From positions 32,115 through 96,114 of the forward strand of contig NZ_MKVV01000016.1 of NCBI RefSeq assembly GCF_001899645.1: a stretch of 64,000 nucleotides of DNA, in the 5' to 3' direction. The notes beneath the pieces were generated by a model that made no database searches, was not told where the DNA came from, and was given only the letters and a program-made list of their open reading frames with translations. Of this stretch, positions 17,874 through 25,281 are shown piece by piece. Position 1 is the stretch's first letter. The number at the start of each line of letters is the position of its first letter. The translations under genes and the position numbers were made by a program. Source of the stretch: Pseudonocardia sp. 73-21. GTDB taxonomy: Bacteria; Actinomycetota; Actinomycetes; Mycobacteriales; Pseudonocardiaceae.

Positions 17874-17909
17874 GATCAGCGACTCTAGTGGGGTGGCGGA
17901 GGAGCAGCG

Positions 17910-19190
17910 ATGACCGCGTTCACCGAGGTCGACAGCGCAGCACGGACGCTGGAGCAGCGGACGGCGTCGGCGATCCGGCTGCTGGTGGTGCTCTCGATCG
18001 GTCTGGCCGTTCTCATCGGACCCCAGCTGGCCCGGGGTCGCCTGGGGACGGTGGTCGTGCTGATCGTCCTGACGCTCGGCTACGCCGTGGCGATCGCCGT
18101 GGCGGAGCGGGTCGGCCGGCAGATCCTGCCGCCCCGCCTGGCCACGACGTTCGACGGCGTCCTGGTCCTGGTGATCTGCGGCCTCACCGGCGGCGCCGAC
18201 AGCATCATGGTCGCGCTGCTCCCGCTCGTCGTCATCGCGGCATCGGTCCGCGGTGGGGCGGTGATCGGCCGGCTCGCGGCCCTGCTGGCCGGCCTCGGCT
18301 TCACGGTCGCCGCGGTGCTCGGCACCGACGCCGACCAGCCGACGTCGCACGCCTGGCTCGCGGGGGCCTGGTGGACGGGCTACCTGGTGGCCACCGCGGT
18401 GCTGGTCGGGGTGCTCGTGCGGATGCTGGAACGGCAGCTCGTCGCCGCGGCCGAGTCCCGGGCGCGGGCGGCGGCCGAGCACGAGGCGTTCCTGGAGGAG
18501 CGCGATCTGCGGGCCCGCCTGCTCGCCGCCCAGGAGGCCCGGATGGACGGCGTCCGGGTGGTCCTGCACGAGTTCCGCACGCCCGTCGCGTCGTTGACGG
18601 CGCTGACGCGTGACCTCGACCGGCTCTCCGACGCGTCGCGGACGGTCGCCATCGGGCTGCTCGCCGAGCACGCCGTGCACCTGCGCGACATGCTCGACGG
18701 CCTCGCCGACGTCGCGGTCCAGGACGGCAGCCCGCTCGGCCGGGTGCGGGACCGGCCGGTGCGGCTGGCCGAGCTCGCCGACGCGGTCCTCGACGCCGCC
18801 GGGGTGGCTCCGCTCCGGCGGGTGCCGCGCGTCGAGCCGTCCGACGCGGTGGTGCGCTGCGACCCGCAACGGCTGCGCCGCGTGCTCACCAACCTCGTGG
18901 AGAACGCCGCCCGCCACAGCGGCGACGCCGCCGTCGAGCTGGATCTCACCTACGCCGACGGGCGTCTCGTCGCCGAGGTGCGCGACCGCGGGCCCGGGCT
19001 GCCCCCCGGTCAGGAGGGGCTGGTGACGGCCAAGGGCGTGGCACTGGGGGAGCGGCGCGGCACAGCCGGGCTGGGCCTGTGGATCGTCGAGACGATCGTG
19101 GCCGCCATGGACGGCGAGCTGTCCCTGCAGCCCCGCGACGGCGGCGGCCTGGTGGCGCACCTGGAACTGCCCCTGCCGGCGTCACCCTGA
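17910..19190 (+). CDS. Sensor histidine kinase
   Basis: A 426-residue membrane kinase with about five N-terminal hydrophobic segments (residues 20-175), a short coiled linker (ERQLVAAAESRARAAAEHEAFLEERDL), an H-box VLHEFRTPVASL, an N-box NLVENAARHS, G1 VRDRGPGLPPG and G2 GTAGLGLWIVETI. The H-box looks like HisKA rather than the HisKA_3 class that normally partners NarL-type regulators. ATG after GGAGGAGCAGCG. Its divergent neighbour is the likely partner. The sensing domain is the membrane region itself; signal unknown. Confidence 0.9.
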   Translation: MTAFTEVDSAARTLEQRTASAIRLLVVLSIGLAVLIGPQLARGRLGTVVVLIVLTLGYAVAIAVAERVGRQILPPRLATTFDGVLVLVICGLTGGADSIMVALLPLVVIAASVRGGAVIGRLAALLAGLGFTVAAVLGTDADQPTSHAWLAGAWWTGYLVATAVLVGVLVRMLERQLVAAAESRARAAAEHEAFLEERDLRARLLAAQEARMDGVRVVLHEFRTPVASLTALTRDLDRLSDASRTVAIGLLAEHAVHLRDMLDGLADVAVQDGSPLGRVRDRPVRLAELADAVLDAAGVAPLRRVPRVEPSDAVVRCDPQRLRRVLTNLVENAARHSGDAAVELDLTYADGRLVAEVRDRGPGLPPGQEGLVTAKGVALGERRGTAGLGLWIVETIVAAMDGELSLQPRDGGGLVAHLELPLPASP

Positions 19191-19271
19191 CGGGTGGTCT
19201 GGCACCTGCGGGCCAGCGGGGGAACGGCCGGGCCGGTGCGCGTTACCGGCGGTCCACGTCATCATGCCCCC

Positions 19272-20378
19272 ATGAAGACGACGGCAGCGGTGCTGTGGGA
19301 GCAGGGTGGCAAGTGGGAGATCGAGGAGGTCGAGCTCGACCCGCCGAACGCCGGTGAGGTGATGGTCGAGCTCGCGGCCAGCGGGCTGTGCCACTCGGAC
19401 GAGCACATGATCACCGGTGACCTGCCCGTCTCGTACCCGATGGTCGGCGGCCACGAGGGCGCCGGGCGCGTGATCGAGATCGGCCCGGGCGTCACCGACG
19501 TCGAGGTCGGCGACCCCGTCGTCATGACGTTCCTGCCGTCCTGCGGCCGCTGCAGCTACTGCGTGCGCGGCTACACCAGCCTCTGCGACGACGGCGCCGG
19601 CGCCACCCTGGGCCCGCAGCTCGACGGCACGTACCGCTTCCACGCGCGCGGCGAGGACATCGGCCAGATGTGCCTGCTCGGCACGTTCGCGAAGCACACC
19701 GTCGTCCCGGTCAAGTCCGTCGTGAAGATCGACGAGGGCTTTCCGCTGCACCTGGCGGCGCTCGTCGGCTGCGGCGTCACCACCGGGTTCGGCTCGTCGG
19801 TGCGCACCGCCGAGCTGCGCGCGGGCGACACCGCCGTCGTCATCGGCATCGGCGGCATCGGCGCCAACGCCGTGCAGGGCGCGAAGATCGCGGGCTGCCG
19901 CTACGTCGTGGCCGTCGACCCGGTGGCGTTCAAGCGCGAGAAGGCCCTCGAGCTCGGGGCCACCCACGTGGCCGCCAGCATCGACGAGGCCTGGAACACC
20001 GTCTCCGAGATCACCCGCGGCCAGCTCGCCGAGGCCGCGATCATCACCACCGGCGTGGCCGAGGGCTCCGATCTCCAGTCGGCGCTCCAGCTCGTCGGGA
20101 AGAAGGGGCGCGTGGTCGTCACGGCGCTGGGGCACGCCACCGAGGAGACGGCGTCGCTGTCGCTGCTGGAGCTCACGCTCTACGAGAAGCAGGTCCGCGG
20201 AGCCCTGTTCGGCTCGTCCAACGGGCAGCACGACGTGCCGCGCCTGCTGGAGATGTACAACCTCGGGCAGCTCAAGCTGGACGAGCTGATCACCCGCGAG
20301 TACTCCCTCGACGAGGTCAACCAGGGCTACGAGGACATGCGTCAGGGCCGCAACATCCGAGGACTCATCCGTTACTGA
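19272..20378 (+). CDS. Zinc-dependent alcohol dehydrogenase, NDMA-dependent (nicotinoprotein) type
   Basis: A 368-residue medium-chain dehydrogenase. Catalytic zinc ligands lie in GLCHSDEH and GGHEGAG, the four structural cysteines in CGRCSYCVRGYTSLC, and the dinucleotide fold in GIGGIGANAV. The overall pattern (MKTTAAVLWEQGGKWEIEEVELDPP, CDDGAGATLG) matches actinobacterial NDMA/mycofactocin-associated dehydrogenases, in which NAD stays bound and an external acceptor is needed. That assignment is from family resemblance. ATG without a clear ribosome binding site. It is followed after 16 bases by the R2-like oxidase, a probable operon. Confidence 0.87.
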   Translation: MKTTAAVLWEQGGKWEIEEVELDPPNAGEVMVELAASGLCHSDEHMITGDLPVSYPMVGGHEGAGRVIEIGPGVTDVEVGDPVVMTFLPSCGRCSYCVRGYTSLCDDGAGATLGPQLDGTYRFHARGEDIGQMCLLGTFAKHTVVPVKSVVKIDEGFPLHLAALVGCGVTTGFGSSVRTAELRAGDTAVVIGIGGIGANAVQGAKIAGCRYVVAVDPVAFKREKALELGATHVAASIDEAWNTVSEITRGQLAEAAIITTGVAEGSDLQSALQLVGKKGRVVVTALGHATEETASLSLLELTLYEKQVRGALFGSSNGQHDVPRLLEMYNLGQLKLDELITREYSLDEVNQGYEDMRQGRNIRGLIRY

Positions 20379-20394
20379 CGAAGGGCTGATCGCA

Positions 20395-21363
20395 ATGGAG
20401 CGACGCGTCATCGAGCACGGCAAGCGCACGGGGTTCGCCAGCCTGAGCCGTGGCGGGCTGAACTTCGACTCCTTCCCGATGCGCCTGTTCACCAAGGGCA
20501 ACGGGCGGCAGTGGAACCCGGCCGACATCGATTTCGGCCAGGACGCGCGGGACTTCGCGGCCATGACCGACGACGAGCGGTGGTGGACCCTCTCGCTCGC
20601 TGCCCAGTTCATGGCGGGCGAGGAGTCGGTGACGCAGGATCTGCAGCCTTTCGTCGCCGCGATGGCCGCCGAGGGGCGGCTGGCCGACGAGATGTACCTG
20701 ACGCAGTTCGTGTTCGAGGAGGCCAAGCACACCGAGGGCTTCCGCCGCTGGTTCGACGCGATCGGGATGACGGACGACCTGCACTCCTACATCGAGCAGA
20801 ACGACGCCTACATGGAGATCTTCACCAAGCAGTTGCCCGACAGCCTGTACGCGCTGGCGGGCGACCCGTCGCCGCGCAACCAGATCCGGGCGTCGATCAC
20901 CTACAACCACATCGTGGAGGGCACGCTCGCGCTCACGGGCTACTTCGCGTGGGCCAAGGTCTGCACGAGCCGCGGGATCCTGCCCGGCATGCAGCAGCTG
21001 ATCAAGCACATCGGCGACGACGAGCGCCGGCACATGGCGTGGGGCACGTTCACCTGCCGTCGGCACGTGGCCGCCGATGACGCGATGTGGGAGGTCGTCG
21101 ACGAGCGCATGCAGGAGCTGCTCGTGCCGGCGATGGGCGTGGTCACCGGCACGTTCGAGCAGTACGACGGCGACAACCCGCCGTTCGACGTCGACATGAA
21201 CGAGATGGCCGAGTACGCGATGGACAAGGTCGGGCGCAGGCTCGGTGCCATCGAGTCGGCCCGGGGCGCCGACCTCCGCACCATCGACGCCGACGCCTCC
21301 CCGGAGACGCTGGAGGAGCGGTTCCACGCCGAGGACCAGGCCGAGCTCGCTATGGCCGGCTGA
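20395..21363 (+). CDS. R2-like ligand-binding oxidase (Mn/Fe, R2lox)
   Basis: A 322-residue ferritin-like protein homologous to M. tuberculosis Rv0233. All published metal ligands and cross-link residues are present at a constant offset of eight: Glu76, Val79, Glu109, His112, Tyr170, Glu175, Glu210 and His213. Val79-Tyr170 correspond to the valine-tyrosine ether cross-link formed by the Mn/Fe cofactor. This separates it from ribonucleotide reductase R2, and no R1 gene is nearby. R2lox proteins bind a fatty acid and their physiological substrate is unknown. It sits 16 bases after the alcohol dehydrogenase. Its 3' end overlaps the convergent clpP remnant by 14 bases. Confidence 0.92.
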   Translation: MERRVIEHGKRTGFASLSRGGLNFDSFPMRLFTKGNGRQWNPADIDFGQDARDFAAMTDDERWWTLSLAAQFMAGEESVTQDLQPFVAAMAAEGRLADEMYLTQFVFEEAKHTEGFRRWFDAIGMTDDLHSYIEQNDAYMEIFTKQLPDSLYALAGDPSPRNQIRASITYNHIVEGTLALTGYFAWAKVCTSRGILPGMQQLIKHIGDDERRHMAWGTFTCRRHVAADDAMWEVVDERMQELLVPAMGVVTGTFEQYDGDNPPFDVDMNEMAEYAMDKVGRRLGAIESARGADLRTIDADASPETLEERFHAEDQAELAMAG

Positions 21364-21682
21364 CGACCCGGTCGATCAGCCCGTACTCCGCCGCCTCGGT
21401 GGGGGAGAACCAGCGGTCGCGGTCGAAGTCGGCCTCGATCTGCTCGACGCTCTGGCCCGAGTGGCCGGCGGTGATCTCCGCGATCTGCCGCTTGAGCCGG
21501 TGCAGCATGTCGGCGCGGATCACGATGTCGGACTCCGTGCCCCCGATCCCCGACGACGGCTGGTGCATCAGGATCTCGGCGTGCGGCAGGGCCAGCCGCT
21601 TGCCGGGCGCGCCTCCGGTGAGCAGGAACTGGCCCATCGACGCGGCCAGGCCGGTGGCGACGGTGGAGACGCATGGGCGCAC
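21350..21682 (-). pseudogene. ClpP remnant 2 (C-terminal part only)
   Basis: The last 110 residues or so of a ClpP serine protease: GLAASMGQFLLTGGAPGKR with the nucleophile Ser, LMHQPSSGIGG with the His, and DRDRWFSPTEAAEYGLIDRVV with the Asp region. The start codon and the first 80-90 residues, including the NSPGG oxyanion loop, are missing. The frame runs straight in from the end of remnant 1 at about 21682 with no stop or start between. It cannot make a normal subunit and is treated as the second gene of a collapsed tandem pair. Confidence 0.85.
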
Positions 21683-22059
21683 CTTCCTGCTCGGGAGGAT
21701 CCGGTCCGCGACGCCGTCCTCGACGGCCTGCTGCGCGGTGAGGAACAGGTCGCGCTCGATGTCGGCGCGCACCGTCTCCTCGGACCGTCCGGTGTGGACG
21801 GCCAGGGTGGACTCGAGGAACCGCCGCATCCGGCTCACCTCGGCGGCCTGGATCTCCAGATCCGAGGCCTGGCCCTGGATCCCCCCGACCGGGCCATGAC
21901 GTCGTTGGCGCACGCGTCGTCGATCGGGGTGCCGAGGAAGATGATGCGGCCCTCGAACAGCTTGTTGTAGGGGCTGGGCTCCTGCACTCCGTAGCTCGTG
22001 CGCTCCACGAACGACGACAGGACGTGGCGGGTCCGCGGGGGCGATCCGGTGACCGGCAT
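21683..22059 (-). pseudogene. ClpP remnant 1 (internal deletion with frameshift)
   Basis: ATG at 22059 begins a ClpP N-terminus (YNKLFEGRIIFLGTPIDDACANDVMA). At about 21884-21890 the sequence jumps to the ClpP C-terminal segment QGQASDLEIQAAEVSRMRRFLESTLAVHTGRS...DIERDLFLTAQQAVEDGVADRIL, but in another frame. Some 80 residues with the NSPGG loop, Ser and His are lost. The N-terminal frame stops at 21835. A GTG in the C-terminal frame overlaps that stop as GTGA, so a C-terminal fragment could still be translated. Active main ClpP proteases are presumably encoded elsewhere. Confidence 0.88.
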
Positions 22060-22291
22060 GTCGCTGACGGTAGGACCGCCGGTGCGCTGCGTGGAGCCCG
22101 TTTCGCCGACGGTGAGAAGTTCGCCCGCAGCGAAAGGCGTACCGGCGGTAACCCGATCGGAGCAACTTCGGTCACACACGCAACTGGTGAGTAACCAGCC
22201 CCCGACGGCGTCGTTCTCCGGTTGTGGGCACTCGGCCGCCTGCTCCCCGCTACCGCGCCGACGAGTCCCGGTCCAATGAGGGAGTGGCTCT
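22060..22291. other. Divergent intergenic region between clpP remnants and the mce operon
   Basis: No gene is seen. It holds a near-palindrome TACCG-G-CGGTA at 22140-22150 and an inverted repeat CTGGT-GAGTA-ACCAG at 22184-22198, either of which could be an operator. TATGAT at 22291-22296 resembles a -10 hexamer but also overlaps the start of a small ORF with its own ribosome binding site, so the mce promoter cannot be placed with confidence. Confidence 0.4.
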
Positions 22292-22360
22292 ATGATCTCG
22301 ACGGCCAACATCACGGCTGCGGTCTCCGCCGCGGCCCCGGCTCGTGAGCACTCGGCATGA
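22292..22360 (+). CDS. Putative 22-residue leader ORF coupled to mceG
   Basis: ATG at 22292 follows GAGGGAG at seven bases, the best ribosome binding site in the region. It encodes 22 residues (MISTANITAAVSAAAPAREH, then SA). Its stop overlaps the mceG start as ATGA, and mceG has only a weak site of its own. This suggests translational coupling of the first mce gene to a leader peptide. The coding content is not informative, so the call rests on the signals. Confidence 0.4.
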   Translation: MISTANITAAVSAAAPAREHSA

Positions 22361-23583
22361 CCGGCGTCGAGGTGACCGTCGAGGGACTGTCGAAGTCCTT
22401 CGGACGGGCGAACATCTGGTCCGACGTGACGTTGACCCTGCCGCCCGGTGAGGTCAGCGTCCTGCTGGGCCCGTCGGGCACGGGCAAGTCGGTGTTCCTG
22501 AAGACCCTGATCGGGCTGCTGAAGCCGGAGAAGGGCTCCATCGTCATCCACGACACCGACCTGGTGAAGTGCAGCGAGTCGCGCCTCTACGAGCTCCGGA
22601 AGCTGTTCGGGGTGCTGTTCCAGGACGGCGCGCTGTTCGGGTCGATGAACCTGTTCGACAACATCGCGTTCCCGTTGCGGGAGCACACGAAGAAGTCCGA
22701 GCAGCAGATCAAGGACATCGTCGCCGAGAAGATGGAGATGGTCGGCCTCACCGGCGACGAGCGGAAGCTCCCCGGTGAGATCTCCGGCGGTATGCGCAAG
22801 CGCGCCGGCCTGGCCCGCGCGCTGGTGCTGGACCCCGAGATCATCCTGTTCGACGAGCCGGACTCCGGTCTGGACCCGGTGCGCACGGCGTACCTGAACC
22901 AACTGATCATCGACCTGAACGCGCTGACGGACTCGACGTTCCTCATCGTCACCCACGACATCAACACCGCGCAGACGGTGCCCGACAACATCGGGATGCT
23001 CTACCGCAAGCACCTGGCGATGTTCGGCCCCCGCGAGGTGTTGCTCACCAGCGACGACCCGGTGGTCAGCCAGTTCCTCAACGGACGGCGCCAGGGCCCG
23101 ATCGGCATGTCGGAGGAGAAGGACACCGCCCAGGCCGCCCGTGAGATGGCCGAGGTGGAGGAGCTCTCGGGCCTCCCGCCGCTCAAGCCGCAGCTCGAGG
23201 CGACCAAGGGCCTCCCGGAGCGCGCGGCCGTGCGCCGCCGCCAGGAGCGCGTGGAGCGCCTGATGCCCACGCTGCCCTACGCCGCCCAGCAGGCCATCCG
23301 CGAGAGCCAGGCCGGCCAGCCCGCCATGGCCGGCGCGGGCGCCCGCCCCCAGGCCGTCGGCGCCTCGCCCTACGGCCGCCCGGCCCCGTCGCAGGCGCAG
23401 ACGCAGACGCAGCAGTTCACGCGGCCGGTCGCGCCGCCCGCCCCGCCCGCACCTCCCGTCGCCCCGCCGCAGCCGGGCGTCTTCGACGAGTACGACCAGG
23501 GCTACGGCGGCGGGGGCCCGAGCTCGGGCCCCGGCAACCAGCCGCCGCCGTCGGGCCCCGGCCGTCACCGGCCGTCGCGGTAG
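22357..23583 (+). CDS. mceG: Mce system ATPase (MceG/Mkl, MlaF-like)
   Basis: A 408-residue ABC ATPase that powers lipid or sterol import through YrbEA/YrbEB and the MceA-F assembly. Walker A GPSGTGKS is at about residues 38-45, the signature is SGGMRKRAGLARAL, and Walker B is ILFDEPDSGLDP. The C-terminal part (after about residue 260) is an extended Pro/Gln/Gly-rich tail (QAQTQTQQFT, PPAPPAPPVAPPQPG) that is longer than a bare ATPase needs. It heads the operon and is followed nine bases later by yrbEA. In M. tuberculosis mkl is unlinked to mce operons but also lies beside rplL. Confidence 0.93.
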   Translation: MTGVEVTVEGLSKSFGRANIWSDVTLTLPPGEVSVLLGPSGTGKSVFLKTLIGLLKPEKGSIVIHDTDLVKCSESRLYELRKLFGVLFQDGALFGSMNLFDNIAFPLREHTKKSEQQIKDIVAEKMEMVGLTGDERKLPGEISGGMRKRAGLARALVLDPEIILFDEPDSGLDPVRTAYLNQLIIDLNALTDSTFLIVTHDINTAQTVPDNIGMLYRKHLAMFGPREVLLTSDDPVVSQFLNGRRQGPIGMSEEKDTAQAAREMAEVEELSGLPPLKPQLEATKGLPERAAVRRRQERVERLMPTLPYAAQQAIRESQAGQPAMAGAGARPQAVGASPYGRPAPSQAQTQTQQFTRPVAPPAPPAPPVAPPQPGVFDEYDQGYGGGGPSSGPGNQPPPSGPGRHRPSR

Positions 23584-23592
23584 GCGGGCGAG

Positions 23593-24372
23593 ATGACCGC
23601 ACCCACTCCCATCAGCCGGGCGCTCACCCCGGTCGGACGGCTCTTCGGCCTCGCCGCCGACGTCATCCGCAACACGTTCAAGCCGCCGTTCCAGCTCGCC
23701 GAGTACATCGAGCAGACCTGGTTCGTCACGAAGGTCTCGGCCCTGCCGACGGCGCTGTTCACCATCCCGTTCGGGGCCACCATCGCGCTCCTGCTCGCCG
23801 ACCTCACCCGCCAGTTCGGCGCGCAGAGCCAGACCGGTGCGGGCAGCGTGCTCGCGATCGTGCAGCAGGCCGCGCCGATCGTCACGGCGCTGCTGATCTC
23901 CGGTGCGGGCGGCAGCGCCGTCTGCGCCGACCTCGGCGCGCGGACGATCCGCGAGGAGATCGCCGCCATGGAGGTGCTCGGCATCTCCCCGATCCAGCGC
24001 CTGGTGGTGCCCCGGGTGCTGGCCATGGCCACCACCGCGGTCGTCCTGAACGGGCTGGCCACCGTGGTCGGCGTCGGCGGCGGCTACTTCTTCAACGTCA
24101 TCGTCCAGGGCGGTACCCCCGGCGCCTACATCGCGAGCTTCTCGGCGATCGCGCAGGTGTCCGACATCGTCGTCAGCGAGATCAAGGCGGCGCTGTTCGG
24201 CTTCACCGCCGGCATCATCGCCGCCTACCGCGGCCTGAACCCGCCCCCCGGTGCCAAGGGCGTCGGCGACGCCGTGAACCAGGCCGTCGTCATCTCGTTC
24301 GTGGTGGTCTTCATGATCAACCTGGTCCTCACGGCGCTCTACCTCGAGCTCGTTCCCCCGAAGGGGTCCTGA
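23593..24372 (+). CDS. yrbEA: YrbE/MlaE-type permease A of the Mce transporter
   Basis: A 259-residue inner-membrane permease with an amphipathic N-terminal helix and five to six hydrophobic segments. The family loop is IREEIAAMEVLGISPIQRLVVPRVLA, the EExxAMEVLGI coupling element that contacts the ATPase. It pairs with YrbEB to form the membrane channel for the MceA-F needle. It starts nine bases after mceG and ends one base before yrbEB. Confidence 0.93.
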   Translation: MTAPTPISRALTPVGRLFGLAADVIRNTFKPPFQLAEYIEQTWFVTKVSALPTALFTIPFGATIALLLADLTRQFGAQSQTGAGSVLAIVQQAAPIVTALLISGAGGSAVCADLGARTIREEIAAMEVLGISPIQRLVVPRVLAMATTAVVLNGLATVVGVGGGYFFNVIVQGGTPGAYIASFSAIAQVSDIVVSEIKAALFGFTAGIIAAYRGLNPPPGAKGVGDAVNQAVVISFVVVFMINLVLTALYLELVPPKGS

Positions 24373-24373
24373 C

Positions 24374-25213
24374 ATGGCCACACTCGGAAGCCGCGCCCGC
24401 CGCGCGGCCGCGCTCCCGCTCGAGACGCTCGAGGACCTCGGCGACCAGCTCTCGCTCTACGGCCGGGCGATCGCCTGGATCCCCCGCACGCTGCGGCGCT
24501 ACCGCGGCGAGATCGCCCGCCTGCTCGCCGAGGTCAGCTTCGGCTCCGGTGCCCTCGTGGTCATCCTGGGCACCGCGGGCGTGATGCTGTCGCTGTCGCT
24601 GTTCGTCGGCTCGCTGGTGGGTCTGCAGGGCTTCCGCGCGCTCGACTCGCTCGGCGTCGAGGCCCTCACCGGCTTCATCACCGCCTACTTCAACACCCGT
24701 GACATCGCACCGCTGGTGGCCTCGGCCGCCCTGACCGCCACGCTCGGGGCCGGCTTCACCGCCCAGCTCGGCGCCATGCGGATCTCCGAGGAGATCGACG
24801 CGCTCGAGGTGATGGCGGTGCCCAGCGTGCCGTTCCTCATCACCACGCGCGTGCTCGCCGGCGTCATCGCGATCATCCCGATGTACACGATCGGCCTGCT
24901 GGCGAGCTTCGCCTCCGCCCGGCTGAACGTCACGCTGCTCAACGGGCTGCCCGGCGGCACCTACGACCACTACTTCGACCTGTTCCTGCCGCCCAGCGAC
25001 ATCCTCTACTCCTACCTCAAGGTGATCACGTTCTCCGTCGTGGTCATCCTGATCCACTGCCACTACGGCTACCGGGCCAAGGGCGGTCCCGCGGGCGTGG
25101 GGATCGCGGTCGGCCGCGCGGTGCGGCTGTCGATCGTCAGCACCGCGATCCTCGACTTCTTCCTCACGCTGGTCATCTACGGGACCTCGACGTCGGTGCG
25201 GGTGGCGGGATGA
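24374..25213 (+). CDS. yrbEB: YrbE/MlaE-type permease B of the Mce transporter
   Basis: A 279-residue permease, the partner of YrbEA. The coupling element is RISEEIDALEVMAVPSVPFLITTRVLAG, with hydrophobic segments near residues 55-80, 100-125, 150-180 and at the C-terminus. The stop is overlapped (ATGA) by a 23-codon ORF that leads exactly into mceA. Confidence 0.93.
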   Translation: MATLGSRARRAAALPLETLEDLGDQLSLYGRAIAWIPRTLRRYRGEIARLLAEVSFGSGALVVILGTAGVMLSLSLFVGSLVGLQGFRALDSLGVEALTGFITAYFNTRDIAPLVASAALTATLGAGFTAQLGAMRISEEIDALEVMAVPSVPFLITTRVLAGVIAIIPMYTIGLLASFASARLNVTLLNGLPGGTYDHYFDLFLPPSDILYSYLKVITFSVVVILIHCHYGYRAKGGPAGVGIAVGRAVRLSIVSTAILDFFLTLVIYGTSTSVRVAG

Positions 25214-25281
25214 CGTCGAAAGCGATCGCGACTGCACCGGTGATCGACATGATCTCGGCTACGGGGCAGGTGGCCCGATGA
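25210..25281 (+). CDS. Putative 23-residue micro-ORF tiling the yrbEB-mceA gap
   Basis: ATG overlaps the yrbEB stop and TGA overlaps the mceA start, both as ATGA, so the 23 codons (MTSKAIATAPVIDMISATGQ, then VAR) fill the gap without a break. The first bases, ATGACGTC, repeat those of mceA. It may be only a ribosome-transfer device, or a decayed duplicate of the mceA start; a functional peptide is not shown. Confidence 0.35.
   Translation: MTSKAIATAPVIDMISATGQVAR

Noticed and set aside
17214..19160. A 648-residue extended response regulator
   Set aside because: Its first two thirds are antisense to the histidine kinase; the receiver domain begins just after the GTG at 17873.
20395..21363. 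Ribonucleotide reductase R2 subunit
   Set aside because: The Val/Tyr cross-link pair and metal ligands match R2lox at a constant offset, and no R1 gene is adjacent.
21835..24381. An 848-codon minus-strand frame over mceG and yrbEA
   Set aside because: Only its last 75 codons (from the ATG at 22059) are ClpP-like; the rest is antisense shadow of mceG and yrbEA.
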